DNA from: Diphasiastrum complanatum
Taxonomy: Eukaryota; Streptophyta; Lycopodiopsida; Lycopodiales; Lycopodiaceae
DNA length: 64,000 nucleotides
Direction of reading: 5' to 3'
NCBI GenBank assembly: GCA_029204225.1
Contig: CM055104.1
Span: forward strand, 27,209,253-27,273,252
Shown: piece after piece, positions 32,699 to 44,862 of the stretch
How the letters are laid out: each line of letters opens with the position of its first letter
How positions within the stretch are numbered: position 1 is the first letter of the stretch
Made by a program: the position numbers and the translations under genes
Notes under the pieces: model-generated
What the model was told of the DNA's origin: nothing
Databases searched by the model: none
What the model saw: only the letters and a program-made list of their open reading frames with translations

Positions 32699-32783
32699 CT
32701 TCTTGGTTTCCAAGGGGAGGCTCGAACCTGAGACCAAAGAAACTTTGGATGTCAAGCTAACCAACTAAGACAACCCCGTTGGT
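32699..32783 (-). mobile_element. Ultra-short tRNA-headed SINE-like insert with 15-bp TSD
   Basis: 85 bp, on the minus strand with a pol III A box (GTCTTAGTTGG) and B box (GGTTCGAGCC) about 34 bases apart, ending GGAAACCAAGAAG. It is flanked by a perfect direct repeat TTGCTAACTGTAATG (32684-32698 and 32784-32798). It is ~85% alike by eye to the 87-bp insert at 47270-47356. No internal tail beyond the tRNA-like head is present. A simple tRNA retro-pseudogene is the alternative. Confidence 0.8.
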
Positions 32784-32866
32784 TTGCTAACTGTAATGAT
32801 ATAACTAGAGGACAAATCAAATGTACATGCTACAAGTATGAAAGTACATTGTGCTGAAAAAACATG

Positions 32867-33075
<209 letters not shown>

Positions 33076-33096
33076 TCCCTCTATACAATTTTGTTG

Positions 33097-33376
33097 CTTA
33101 AAGGTATATCATTATTTTACTGTTCTAAAGTGTTTAGTGATATTATTGGAAAATTAAAAACTGTATACACACAAGACTTGTGAAAGTATTGTTTGTATTT
33201 ATGGTGTGACAAAATAAAACAAAAAGATCAAACCATTGTGACTAAAAAAATGGCATAGAAAAATCAAGAGCTTCTTCTTCTTCAAAGTAAAGCTCAACAG
33301 TAATCTATTCAAAATAGCAATGACTTAAGTAGATGTCATTGTGTATAGAAAATTAAATTGAAAATCTTGTGTCATC
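33097..33376 (+). repeat. Direct repeat, left copy (~280 bp)
   Basis: Closely matches 36137-36435, sharing TTAGTGATATTATTG, ATGGCATAGAAAAATCAAGA and GAAAATCTTGTGTCAT. No TG...CA ends or primer site could be fixed. Confidence 0.75.
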
Positions 33377-36136
33377 TAGGGTTGAAGGTGGATAGGAAAT
33401 ATCCGCTACACCGTATTCCTAATTGATACAAAAATTGATGTCAATGATTTTATTTTTGGGCTTAGAGTATATAGTCATTTGACACTCTTCGGAATCTATG
33501 GAATTAAGACATATGTTATATAAATAATTGTATTTAGAGCTTAGATGATTTGTGAAATATGTTGTCTCTTCTAGCATTATTAAATGCAATAATTCTTCTT
33601 AGAGACAATATTGTTGGTATATAATCTCACTCTACCAATTCATTTTAGAGCCTCTACTACTTCCTTCCTCTAATAGACCCACCAAAATTTGACAAACTAT
33701 TGAAGAACTTGGTGAAATAGACTCGGTATCAAAATAGTGTTAAATAATATTTTAAAACACGTTGATTAATAATCTGAAGAAATACATGAAGTGTTGAAAC
33801 AATGTTGAAACAATATCAGGCCACTGTAAGAGTAGTGTCGAATATCGAAATTATCAAAATTCCACATTATGAAATTTCTGATCACATTATTCAAGTTTTG
33901 TCTATTTTTTCATGACTACTTTATGACGTCTATTTCTCACCATTAAGGAGATATTGCCTTGGGAATAGATAAATGGCTTAATCACTCATTATGAACAAAT
34001 TAATTAGCACTAGTTGAAGTATACAATCATCATCATATGAGCATAATAGAAGTAGAGAAATGCAAGCACGAGAATGTGGTAAGGACATTAGGTGGATGAC
34101 ATCCGAGGACATTCTACTTGTACACGTCTGGCATATTATTACTATTGCCTTCTTGTACTTCACCTCACTTAAATAGTATACAACAGATAGTTTTGATTAC
34201 TACTTTCAAAATAATTCTTGTACATTTCAACATCATGCATATTGTGTATAATGTTGAAGTATTGTGCACTCTATTTAATTCATGAACTTTAGTTCTACTT
34301 TTCTTGTTTATTGTAAGATGAATCAACAGTTCATTGGCTATCATCATCCATGGATGTCTTAGACACCTCAGAGAGATGCTAGTATGTTTGTCATAGACAC
34401 TTGCAACGAATCTGTAATCATTACTAAAGGTTTTGTTTTTGAGTCGCAAGATCTTGAAGATAGTTAGAGTTTCTAAGCTAGCGAATGTTCCACACATCCC
34501 CAACAAATATATACATTCTTTATAGCCATAGATAATATATATAGATATATTATTTAGCTATGAATTTTCCTAAGGATGGTGACAAAAAATTAGTAATTTT
34601 ACAATGACTCATGATCAGACTGTTCAGAGGTGAATGTTGATTGAATACTACAAAGCTAGATGTTCTTTATATAGCATGATATTCTATAGATAATGCATTT
34701 ATATCAGTAATGTAGGGTGTAGTTTATGACTAGTCTAGCAGTACAAAGATATTCATACTTTATTAGCATTCCAATATATATTCAACATTGGAAGAGTAGA
34801 AAATGATATCTCTAGTTGTCACAATGTTGGCTAAGAATCAAGACACCCATTCATCAATATCCAAAAACTAGTTGTGATTCATCTATACATATATATAATC
34901 TTGTTTATTCATGCTTTTTAAACCCACAGTTCACTGGATTCGTAAAATTTATAGTTATATATGCTATTGCACCTTAAATTAGAGATAGAAATCTAGTAAT
35001 TTTCATTGTTTTATTACAAACTTTATCACAAAAAACATGAAAATCTTATTTTTATTGAGGATGAAGAGAAGGAAAAATCTATCAATCAAGTTGAAACTAG
35101 AAATTGAGAAGCACCAAAGACTCAATTGAAAATTTAAGAATGCAAACCATCAAATGTACCAATAGACTCAAGTTCAAGGGTCAACATTATGATAGAGGAA
35201 ACTACATACTACCTTGGGTCAACATACATAAAGCTCACAAATTGACATATTTTGTTAGGAAGCCTATTGGTGTCCAACAAAATATTCTTTGATCTCATTG
35301 TAGTCAAGCCAGCAACTTTGTTGACATATGCATTGCCCTAGTTGTATGATGTTGGTGTGGTAACACATTGGAAAAAGGAAGCAACCTAGATTTTCAAAGA
35401 AAACATTCAAACGATGGCAGTCCATTTGAGGTTGTTGTCTCCTAGAAGAAAGATATTTATCAAGGAGAAATACCCTTGGTGGTTACAAGCTCATGTGGGA
35501 CTTGTCATCTAACAAAGAATATAGGTATTGACACTATTCACGCGTGTAATAATGTAGTTTAAGAGAAGCTAATAAACAGTTATGTCTATTCAAGCAAATG
35601 AATTTCAACATCCAAAGAAAAACATGTCCCGAGAGCAATTAATAATCATGCTTAAGGAAGGCTTTCAGTATCTACCTTGTTTCCATCAATTCTCGGCAAG
35701 TCTGAAAGGCTTGAGTTGGACTCCTCATTTTGTGTGATCTTCAAACTTTAATCATGTCCTAGTCTTAATATATTAATAACATCCATTGCTAGAAGATGGT
35801 TTTTGTTACCCACAGATGAATCATTGTGACAATGCTAGTCTTGAATATTCTACTCATGCTACATATATTGTGATAGTGCTCACTCAAATTTTGAATTATT
35901 TAACAAAAAAAGTCAAAAGTTTCAGGAGTTGTTTTGGAAGCCAAACACAATTATCATATGCATGTGAGCTATTTACAGCAAGCACAAATCACTCCCGTGT
36001 TGATGAGCATTGAGCTAGCGATTATTAAACCAAAGACATAACTAAAATCTTACCCTATTTTCGGTTTTAGTTGATTGGATTATGATGCTAATAACAAAAA
36101 GTAAGGAGGTATAAAACATAAAGTGGCTATGGTAGG
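33377..36136. other. AT-rich interior between direct repeats, no gene recognised
   Basis: About 2.76 kb without retrotransposon protein motifs on either strand. Short frames at 34165-34506 (minus), 35104-35292 and 35786-36013 (plus) show no domain I know. It may be the interior of a non-autonomous element bounded by the direct repeats, or old intergenic DNA. Confidence 0.5.
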
Positions 36137-36435
36137 TGAGCTTAAAGTTATATCATCATTTTATTGTTCAAAAGTGTGTAGTGATATTATTGAAAAATTA
36201 AAAACTGTACACACACAGGACTAGTGAAAGTATTGTTTGTACTTATGTCGTGACAAAAGAAAACAAGAATATCAAACCATCGTGAATAAAAAGAAATGGC
36301 ATAGAAAAATCAAGATCTTCTTCATTAAGTATAATCCAATAATAGTCTATTCAAAATAGCAATGACCTAAGTAGATGACATTGTGTAGTTGAGAGATTAA
36401 ATTGGAACTGCAAGTGAAAATCTTGTGTCATGGTT
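36137..36435 (+). repeat. Direct repeat, right copy (~299 bp)
   Basis: Second copy of 33097-33376, with scattered substitutions and short indels. Confidence 0.75.
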
Positions 36436-37230
36436 ACGACATCATACATTATTATTGTACCATAACAACTTCATATACCTTCTTGAGGCTCTTTATCTTT
36501 GTTAAGGTCTTGCTCTCTTGTGAAAATCGGTTCATCTCTATCAATCTAGAGACCTTGCTCTCTTGGAGTAACTGGATTCCAAAATGGCACACTTTATGTC
36601 TTGTAAGACAAAAGCCACAACACTTGTCTGATGTTGCCAGTCTTTCCTTATAGCATATTTTTCCCTTCATCGTGTACCAAAACCATTATCAATCGTGATC
36701 CTAAGCTTACTAGTAGCTTTGGACTTCCCTACTTCAATGTTTAGATACTAAACTCAGTATCGCTTATCAGATCACATTCATTATGTACAATTTGCTCTTC
36801 TTGGATTACAAGGAAACCTAGTTGAGAATACAGTTTAAAAACCTGACCGAATCAATCGCCACAGCACAACGTCAAGTGCAACAAGACAAGACAACAAAAT
36901 AGCTCTCCCACAAACTGTACATTCATGCTAATACGTTCCCACTATTTTTTTAAAAAATTAGTCGACCAATTCGTGCTCAACACGGAGACGGTATACACAC
37001 CACCAGCAAGTATTTGCACGACATGTGTCATGGCACATCAGCATGTTTGAACACATGTGGCGCGACATGTGTGTTAATTTTTTGTCAGCCGATTTGACAT
37101 GTGGCCATGCATTGTTTTTCTTGAAACCATATTGACACGTGTCTGGCGGGGGTATGGCCCACATGTGGCCATGCATTGTTTCTCTTTAAACACAAATGAC
37201 ACGTGTGAACCTATATAATAGAGGGTATGG
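36436..37230. other. Unassigned spacer
   Basis: No recognised gene. A 72-residue Cys/His-containing minus frame (36452-36670) has no motif I can name. Near 37020-37200, ACACGTGTG/ACATGTGG-type words recur several times and probably reflect degenerate short tandem repetition. Confidence 0.5.
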
Positions 37231-37575
<345 letters not shown>

Positions 37576-37924
37576 CTCTATGTTTCTTCTCTGTCTATGT
37601 ATGTTCTATGTCTCTATCTCTCATCTGCAATAATTGTGCATACATTTTTGTAGCAAAATTAGCTTGCCAACAATCTACTATATGCTTCGATTCAGCATCT
37701 TTCTGTGACTCTATGATTTTTTGATATGATAAGCAAGTACAAGAATAAAGTTGCTTAAGAGTACTGAAAGGGCTCGTAAAAGAAAGACAGCCCGATAATT
37801 CTAGAATTGAGCACGCGTGGTATCGTCAAAATTAGAAAGCACTATATAAGTCGATCATTGCTATTTTAACTCTCTCCCTCAATGATCAATGTCTCTATTT
37901 ATTTTAAAGTTTCCTCTATTCATG
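37576..37924. other. Unassigned spacer, possibly LTR-derived
   Basis: Lies beyond the 3' end of the CopE fragment, where an LTR would be expected on the minus strand. A purine-rich GAGGGAGAG occurs near 37874-37882 on the minus strand. No second LTR copy exists in the window to confirm this. Confidence 0.4.
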
Positions 37925-38510
37925 AAACATACCTCCATGATAGTATCATAAGTAAAAGCCTTTTACATAACCACATCTAAGCCAAGTTTAGCTCTAAAAG
38001 TTTCAAACTTCTCTTTACTTAAAGCTTTCGTAAATATATCAGCAACTTGTAATATCGTAGAACAATGTGTAATACTTATATCTTCAGATTGTAGCTTTTC
38101 ACGCACAAAGTGATATTTCACTTCAATATGTTTTGTTCTCGCATGAAAGACAAGATTCTTAGCCAACTGTATCCTAATTCGGCTATCATAGAAAATAACA
38201 GTGGGATGTACCTGCTTCATGCCAATCTCACTCAACAACTTATGTAACCAAATAGCTTATTGAGTAGCAGAACTTAACACTTTATATTCAACTTATGTAG
38301 AAGAAAGAGAAATGGTGTCCTACTTTTTGCTAGACCATGAAAAACAAAACCGCTACCAAACTTGAAAGCATAACCTGTTGTTGATTTTCTATCATCTACA
38401 TTTCCTGCCCAATCAACATCAACATAGCCTTGCAACTTAGATAAAGTACTTTGTCTTCTGTAGACCAAGCCAAGGTTAGGTGTACCTTTCACGTATCTCA
38501 AGATCCAATG
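37925..38510 (-). pseudogene. CopE copia RNase H fragment
   Basis: The minus strand encodes RYVKGTPNLGLVY, GYVDVDWAGNVDDRKSTTGYAF and then, after a frame change and loss, FHARTKHIEVKYHFVREKL and VADIFTKALSKEKFE. These are classic copia RNase H motifs of a lineage different from CopA and CopD. It is cut at about 38505 where coiled-coil coding sequence begins. Confidence 0.85.
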
Positions 38511-40010
38511 GAATTACCACGAGGGTGGGCTGGGCCTTGTTGTCCATGAATTTTTGGCACGCCTTGAGGGCTTGCTTGGCCTGGGTGAGCTCATGTGTTG
38601 CGCTTGTCCGATACTTGTTGAACTCTGTCTGGTAGCTGTTTAAGGTTTGGTTATAAACCTGCACCTGACGCCGTAGAAGATTCATCTCTGATTGAGAAAG
38701 AGGCCTTGAGTCCAGTGCATGTTGAGCTAACCAGACGAGCTTGTCGTTTTGTAGGGCTTTGACCTCCATCCCCAGGCACGTATTCTCTGCTTTCAAAAGG
38801 GTAAGTTGCATCTGGATGGGGGCAAGCCGTTAGGATGCTTCAGCTTGAAGCTCCCGCACCTTCGTAGAGGCCTCAGTCAACATGCTGGATAGGCTTTGGA
38901 TATATCTGTTGAGGCCCTCCTCCTTTTGCTGTAGCTTGGCAATCTCCTGGTGCCTTGCTCGTGTTGTTGAGCCAAAATCAGCTCTTGTTGCAGTTTGGTG
39001 AGGTCTGCTCACATTTGTGTATTATTTGTTGCCAAGTGTAGTACCCTGCTTTCCAGAATAGCTTTGGCTACTACTGCATCCAGGATGTATTTTTCCAGAG
39101 TTTGGTACGTCGTCGTTAGGTCCGTGAGAGCAGCCAGTACACTTGCACTGGCAGGGGCTTGTGTTGTATCGGCCCCGACGATTGGTGGAATCCCGTCGTT
39201 ATTATCTTCTATCAGGTTACCTGATGCCATCTGGGGCGGTGAGATCAGTCCGATCTGGCGATGGTACAAAAACTGTTTGAATAAATGCGTCATCAGACAA
39301 CGGTTGGTTGCCCTCAGCAACCTTTGTTGGCAAAGTGGGTGGGGTTTGAGAAATAACTATGGAAACAGGGGTGAGGACGGTTTGTCCGAACGAGAGGATG
39401 AGAGGAACAGAGGGAAACTAGAGGGTGGTGTGGCGTATGGAAGAAGGTGAGGATGGAGCAGAAAGTGTCTGGTGTGGGGGTGAAAAATCGATAACTTGCA
39501 TCCATGCCAGAGTGTCGGGGGACAGTTGTGAATCATAAGGATTGAATGTGAGAGGAGCAATGGTGGTGGCAGGAGTGATGGAGGATGCGATGGTGATGGA
39601 TGGAGTAGTGGACACTGGAAGAGAAGTAGGAGTGGTATCAACAGAAGAAACGAGGATGGAGACAGAAATGGATGTGAATGGAACATGAAGAGAGATAGCG
39701 ACAACAAAAATCAGATTGGGGGGTTGCACGGAAGAAGAAGTGGCGATGGTTGATGGAGTGGTTAGCGGCAGTGGAGACACGTCTTCGGGTAACAGGTGGA
39801 GATGTGGATGTAGAGACAGCACCACACATTCGTTTGCTGGCCGTTGTGTTAATAACTGTAGGTTGGGAGGAGGTAGATGCTTGAGATGGTGGATAAAGGT
39901 TAGTATGTGGCACAAGGGTAGACATGAGGGATGAGCGTTGAAAACCGCACACTTTCGCCTCTTGCAAAAGACGATTGGAAAAGATTTTATTGCCGAAAAA
40001 TATATGAAAC
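38511..40010 (-). pseudogene. Degenerate coiled-coil, Ser/Thr/Pro-rich protein of unknown family
   Basis: On the minus strand several frames carry one apparent protein. A Ser/Thr/Pro-rich first half (about 39990-39420) is followed by SDDAFIQTVF-like sequence (about 39300). A long heptad-like coiled coil then spans about 39110-38530 (EIAKLQQKEEGLNRYIQSL, LLKAENTCLGMEVKAL, LRRQVQVYNQTLNSYQTEF). At least three frameshifts and a TAA near 38830 separate the parts. I do not recognise the family. Low-complexity N-terminus plus coiled coil could be a retroelement Gag-like protein or a plant mobile-domain-type tail. Confidence 0.45.
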
Positions 40011-40288
40011 ATTTTTTGAAGTGTAAAGATTTGATTAAGATTGTGGAAGATGAAACAAGTGATTCAATTCGCTTGAGAATTGCAAAAAAGCTAGTCAACA
40101 AGGTCAAGCCAAATCCAAATGTTAAAGAGATGGTGTACGCATGTGAGCAAGGAGGTGTCAGTCGCAAGGGGTATAGATCTTTGAAGAAGTATATGAAACG
40201 CTCTGACAGAACTGGGTTAAAACGCCATCAAATAATACCTACTTATAAACTTGTTGAATCCGCAAAACGAGAATGCAATTCGTTTTAG
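39938..40288 (+). CDS. Basic 116-aa open frame of unknown function
   Basis: An uninterrupted frame rich in Lys/Arg with a helical look: DLIKIVEDETSDSIRLRIAK near residues 32-51, VYACEQGGVSRKGYRSLKKY near 66-85 and IIPTYKLVESAKREC near 99-113. Its composition looks protein-like over residues 15-113. The first part overlaps the antisense low-complexity region. I cannot assign a family. It could be an exon of a transposable-element protein. Confidence 0.35.
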   Translation: MKTAHFRLLQKTIGKDFIAEKYMKHFLKCKDLIKIVEDETSDSIRLRIAKKLVNKVKPNPNVKEMVYACEQGGVSRKGYRSLKKYMKRSDRTGLKRHQIIPTYKLVESAKRECNSF

Positions 40289-40599
40289 CTCTCTGAATCA
40301 GGAGAGTTTCAGCATATTGAGGATTCTTTTACAATAATTCTGACATGTTTTCATTATCATTAAGGAAACAATATATTCTTAGATCTAGAAAAGGTCCAGG
40401 CGATGATGATCCGACATTACAAAGTTAGAACAAATGGTAAGAACATTTATTGTGGATTTCGATTTTCAATTGTATGCTTTTCTTCAACTATTATGTTTTC
40501 GTAATGAAATTTTTGTTTTACGGATTGTGGAGGTAAAGTTATATTTGTTATTAAGTTGGACGAAGCAAAAATTGTAAAAGGATGTAAACTTGAACGTGT
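40289..40599. other. Unassigned spacer
   Basis: AT-rich, no motif seen on either strand. Confidence 0.5.
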
Positions 40600-41411
40600 C
40601 ACAATCACCTTGATGAATCGTGACTCAGCTTTGAAATTGGGATGTCCCAATATCTTGTGCCACTGATCCTCCTGTAGAACCTTGGTCCATAAGCAATATC
40701 TGAAATGTTAGCGCTCTTCCTAGAATCTAGTTTGTACAACTTACCAATTCTAGATCCTGTTGTAATAACTTCATTTTCTCTTGAGATTATACACTTGTCA
40801 ACTTGAAACTTGACATCCAATCCACTATCAAACAACTGTCCTACATTAATGAGATTCTTAGTCAATCTAGGTACATACAGTACATGTAAGCAAAAAGATT
40901 TTGATGATGATGCATGCAGTGGAATACTACCTATTCCAAAATCCTACACTCTACATCATTAGCAGTATAGATTGATCTTTTTGCACCTAGAACTAGACAT
41001 ATGGGAACTAGCCCCACTATCTGTCCACCAGACTTTTTCATTCTTAAAAGGAAAAGATGAAAAAGTAGACATCATTAATGAATCCTCTCTTTCACTCTCT
41101 ACACTCTCACACTCATCCTCATTAGTAAGGTTAGCTTGCTTAGATTGGTTCTTCTTCTTGAAACAGTTTGACACATAGTGTCCTTTCTTGCCACAGAAAA
41201 AACACTTGACCTTTGACAGCTTCTTCTTGCCACTGGATGTTGCACCTTGTGAGGATTGATCCTCACCACCTTCTTTGGCTTTGTCCTTCTTGAAGTGTTG
41301 TTGTCCTTTGCCCTTGCCTCTTGACTTGTCTCTGATGAAGAGTGCTTTGTCATTTGCACCATCTTTCAATGAAAGTCTGTTGATCCTTAGCATGTAGGGA
41401 AAGCTGGGCAT
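40600..41411 (-). pseudogene. CopF copia zinc knuckle, protease and GAG-pre-integrase
   Basis: The minus strand encodes Lys-rich KGKGQQHFKKDKAKE, a CCHC knuckle CFFCGKKGHYVSNC, the protease site TDSGASSHM (conserved ID/VD is TD), a YTAND stretch, and TKNLINVGQLFDSG with SRIGKLYKLDS leading to GAG-pre-integrase. A large part of the protease and the integrase is missing or shifted. It ends near 40600. Confidence 0.83.
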
Positions 41412-41429
41412 ATTTTGCCATTATTGTGA

Positions 41430-41723
41430 ATATTGAGATTTTGGTGTTTTGGACTCATTCTCTCTCTACCCGAGTTTTCTATGCTTGATTTTCTCTCTCT
41501 ATCCGAGAGCAGCCTATGTTTTCCCATACTAAGCACTTAGAATTATTTCTGACATTCATTTCTCATAGTGAGGAGTTAGATTTTTTTATCAGATGTATGC
41601 CATTGTGTTCTTGTTTTAAATTTTTCAAGCATACTGTTCTTTGATTAATCTTGTGCAATCACAACACCTCAATAAGATCCTGTAGGGTGTGTGGTGAAGC
41701 TCACACGTGCTAAAAATTTCACA
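41430..41723 (+). repeat. LTR-C 3' portion, plus strand
   Basis: Shares CTCTCTCTACCCGAG, the TTCAAG...TGTGCAATCACA block and the AATTTCACA end with 8400-8530 and 49830-50196. It abuts CopA RNase H with no primer site. Confidence 0.6.
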
Positions 41724-42166
41724 ACGAATGTAAGAGCGTCTTAGGAGGATGCACCATCGCATCAGGAGCAGCAGTTCTCTGGGTTAGCAAGAAACAGAGC
41801 GTTGTAGCCCAGTCATCCTGCGAAGCAGAATATGTTGCAGCAGCAAAGATGGCCAATGAGATAATCTGGCTAAGGCAGTTCCTAGACGAATTGGGTGAAA
41901 CAAGGAACGAGCCTCTAATTTTGCAGATGGACAACACCTCTGCAATACATCTGATGAAGGATCTTGTGTTCCATTCGAGAACAAGACACATTGCGATTAA
42001 GTACCACTTGATCAGGGATCTAATTGAAAAGAAGAAGTTGTAGACCAACTTCATCAGAACGAAAGACATGGTTGCTGACATCTTCACCAAAGCCCTGGAC
42101 AAAGGACTCTTTGAGAGACAGAGGAGTAGTCTCGGGATCATAAAGCTATCATGGTTTGAGAGGGAG
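41724..42166 (+). pseudogene. CopA-type RNase H, plus strand
   Basis: Encodes VLWVSKKQSVVAQSSCEAEYVAAAKMANEIIW in two adjoining frames, then QMDNTSAIHLMKD, RTRHIAIKYHLIRDLIE and, after a TAG near 42041, DIFTKALDKGLFERQRSSLG. It ends at the polypurine tract GAGAGGGAG before the LTR at 42167. It is the 3' end of a second CopA element. Confidence 0.87.
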
Positions 42167-43180
42167 TGAAAGAAACAAAACATTTCTAACTACAAAGCCT
42201 TGCTAGCTTTCAGCCCTCCGCTTGACGCGAAACATGAAGACGAACAGTTCATGAACACGAAAGTTAAAGGAGACGAACACGAATGGTTTGCGAACACGAA
42301 AGATTCGCGAACGAGAATCTTTTGCGGTCCTATACGAGAAAAAGACAGACGACCAAAAACGAATCCAATGATGGAAACGGAATCAATGATGGAAACGAAA
42401 CCAACGATGGAAACGAAACCAACGACAGAAACAAAACCAACGTCGTAAAAACCTTCTCCTGTCCTTCACGTTCCAAAGAGTACCAGCGAGATCATGCAAG
42501 TACCCAAAAGTACAGATGTCTGATCTGATGGCATGACGTCAGCAGATACACTTTAGTCGTGGCTAATCTGCCACTCTTGTAATTTTCTGATTAGTTGTAG
42601 ATGATTAATCACTCTAATCTTAAAAAGGTACATAGAACGACTATATACTTGTTGGATGATACTTGAAAGACGAGATGACATAATACACATACAATGTAAT
42701 GAAGTAGTATGTTGCTAGTAAGCAATCAAGATGAAATTACAGAATACATTTCTGCCATTCTGTCTAGGATCTGAAGACTCAACCGTCCGCTAGTAAAGCG
42801 AGATGATCACTTGTGAGAGAACCGTGTCTCTCCCACGCCAACGCACTGCGTGGATTTGCATGCAGTGCTTGAAGAATCAAAGAAAGATCAATATAGATGA
42901 TTTTTTTGTCATGTCTGATCTCGAATGCAAATGTACCTACTGTTATTCGTGTGTCTAAGTTCTCTTGTTCATTTTAAATTTCGCACCTTGGTTGAAACTA
43001 TGTTGAATGCTGCATTATAAACGTAGATCAGTAGTGCCTGACTACACTCTGGAGGACTGTAGGAGTGATTCAGCAGGCAGTGTCCAGCGATCGCATCTGA
43101 ACTCCATCCGAATCACATTGAGTCATGCTTGAGTTGCGGTCGCGACAGTTTTGCGATTTCTTCTTCTCATTTCCCATCAA
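42167..43180 (+). repeat. CopA-type 3' LTR, plus strand, distal end missing
   Basis: Starts TGAAAGAAACAA right after the polypurine tract and matches 5470-6487 in reverse, down to TTCTTCTCAT. The last ~60 bp is replaced by CopD RNase H sequence at about 43181. A short array of ATGGAAACGAAACCAACG-like units lies near 42368-42440. Confidence 0.83.
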
Positions 43181-43625
43181 ATAAGTGCATTTTTCACTCT
43201 CTTATGTGATGGAAGGGTATCATGGCGTTCCAAAAAACAAGATACAATTTTCTTATCTTCCACAGAATCCGAGTATAAGGCCCTGACATCAACATGCAAG
43301 GAGGTCGTATAGCTCAAGAGGCTATTGGTGGAGCTTCATGTCATTGAGGAGGTGCCTATCATCTATTGTGACAACCAATCAGCCCAATCACTTGCTATTA
43401 ATCCTACATTCCATGCAAGGAGCAAGCACATCGAGATTGCTTATCATTTTGTGAGGGATAAAGTGCAAGCCAAAGATATCAAGCTCCAACATGTGTCTTC
43501 ATCGAATTGCTTAGCTGATCTATTCACTAAATCCTTGCCTAGGGATTCATTTGTTAAGCTAAGATCTTCAATTGGAGTAATTGATAAAAGTATCATAATT
43601 TCCAAGGATAGATTTGAGGAGGAGC
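43181..43625 (+). pseudogene. CopD (right) RNase H C-terminus
   Basis: Encodes VSWRSKKQDTI, SSTESEYKALTSTCKEVV, a TAG, LKRLLVELHVIEE, YCDNQSAQSLAINPTFHARSKH and SNCLADLFTKSLPRDSF. The TAG in GTCGTATAGCTC is also present in the left arm (31566 region). The frame ends before a GAGGAGG purine tract and LTR-D. Confidence 0.87.
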
Positions 43626-44400
43626 GTGAAAAATTGCTAATGTTGGCAAATCTAGCCATGTAGAATAATGTAAATTATGTACATAAGTGGGTCCCACACA
43701 TGTGAGGCCATGGAGCCACATGGGAAACCTACCCTATTTTAAGTTAGATCAAGTACAAAGTGTTGGTCAAGTCAATTTGGTAGTGATCCGAGATTTATGA
43801 TGAAAATTGACCAACTAGCCACCTACTTGGCATGACCCTAGGAATAAGGCTAAAGTGGCAAATTAGAGCAAGAAATCCAAGTTAAATTCCTTATTACGTG
43901 CTGGAAATTCAGGGCCTAACTTTACAAAGGAGGAGGCTTTTGGTATGTATTCCATCCTCCCATAGTGAGGACTTAGAAAACTTCTGGAGCTCGTTGGCAA
44001 ATCTCGAACTACTACACGTTTGTATTGAGTGTTTATGCTCTAAATGCTACCAAAGTGATATTGCCCTCATTCTCTGTCTTCAGGTCGTACATCCGGCTGT
44101 GGTTCACATGTGTGGACTGGGATTTCATCAATGAGCAATGCTTTTTTATTGTTCTTACATGTTGAATGTAAAATTGCCATTCTAGATCAATTTTTTGTGT
44201 CTAGTCTTTGCAATAGATTGTTAAGAAAGCATCCAATCACTCTTGTGGATCTTGTGTAGATCCATTTATGGTTCAAAAATAAAGTACTTTCACAAAGGGA
44301 AAGAAAATTGTCATCACCATTTGATAATGAGTTGAATTTTAGTTTGAGGCCAAATATTAGTTGGGGAAATAGATGTTGGAAGCTATTTTATTACTAAAAC
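43626..44400 (+). repeat. LTR-D (right)
   Basis: Begins TGAAAAATTGC after the purine tract. It matches 30421-31251 on the minus strand. The end is uncertain: it merges into the promoter region of the unknown gene somewhere after 44140. Confidence 0.7.
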
Positions 44401-44862
44401 TTGGTCACGTGGTCGCGCTTTTCAATTCGCACGTGGTTTAATATCATGTAATGTAACTCAAATAAAATACTCCTGCTCATTTTATTTCTCACATCTGCTC
44501 TGCTTCGCTTCGCGTTGCCTCACTCCTCTGCTCTCCTCTCGCCTCGCCTTGCCTCGCATCATCATCGTCGGGAATCGGAGCGGAGCTGAATATCGTTTGG
44601 ATCAAGCCAAAGACAAAGAGGTGAGCATACCCTCCCTCACCAATTCATATCATCATCATTATATGCATTTCTTTAAGTAGCCATCCATTTTTTCTCCTCC
44701 TGCTGCTGCTGGAGTCAAGCGGATGAAACTTTATTTCAGGTGGCAGGAATACAAGTCTGCCTGTTGGTGGGTAAGTAATCAGCTCACTTCGCCTGCTGCC
44801 TCTCTCTATATCGGTACAGACAGATAGACAATATACTCTTATCAAGAAGAAGCACTGCAATC
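44401..44862 (+). promoter_or_regulatory. Promoter and 5' untranslated exons of the unknown gene
   Basis: A GC-richer, CpG-containing stretch (44500-44620) reads like a 5' UTR and ends in a donor-like AAGAG|GTGAGC near 44621. An acceptor-like TTTATTTCAG|GTGG near 44739 and a second donor GG|GTAAGT near 44771 follow. The left arm keeps the first part. Intron-like signals mean the captured sequence was genomic DNA, not an mRNA copy. Confidence 0.5.
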
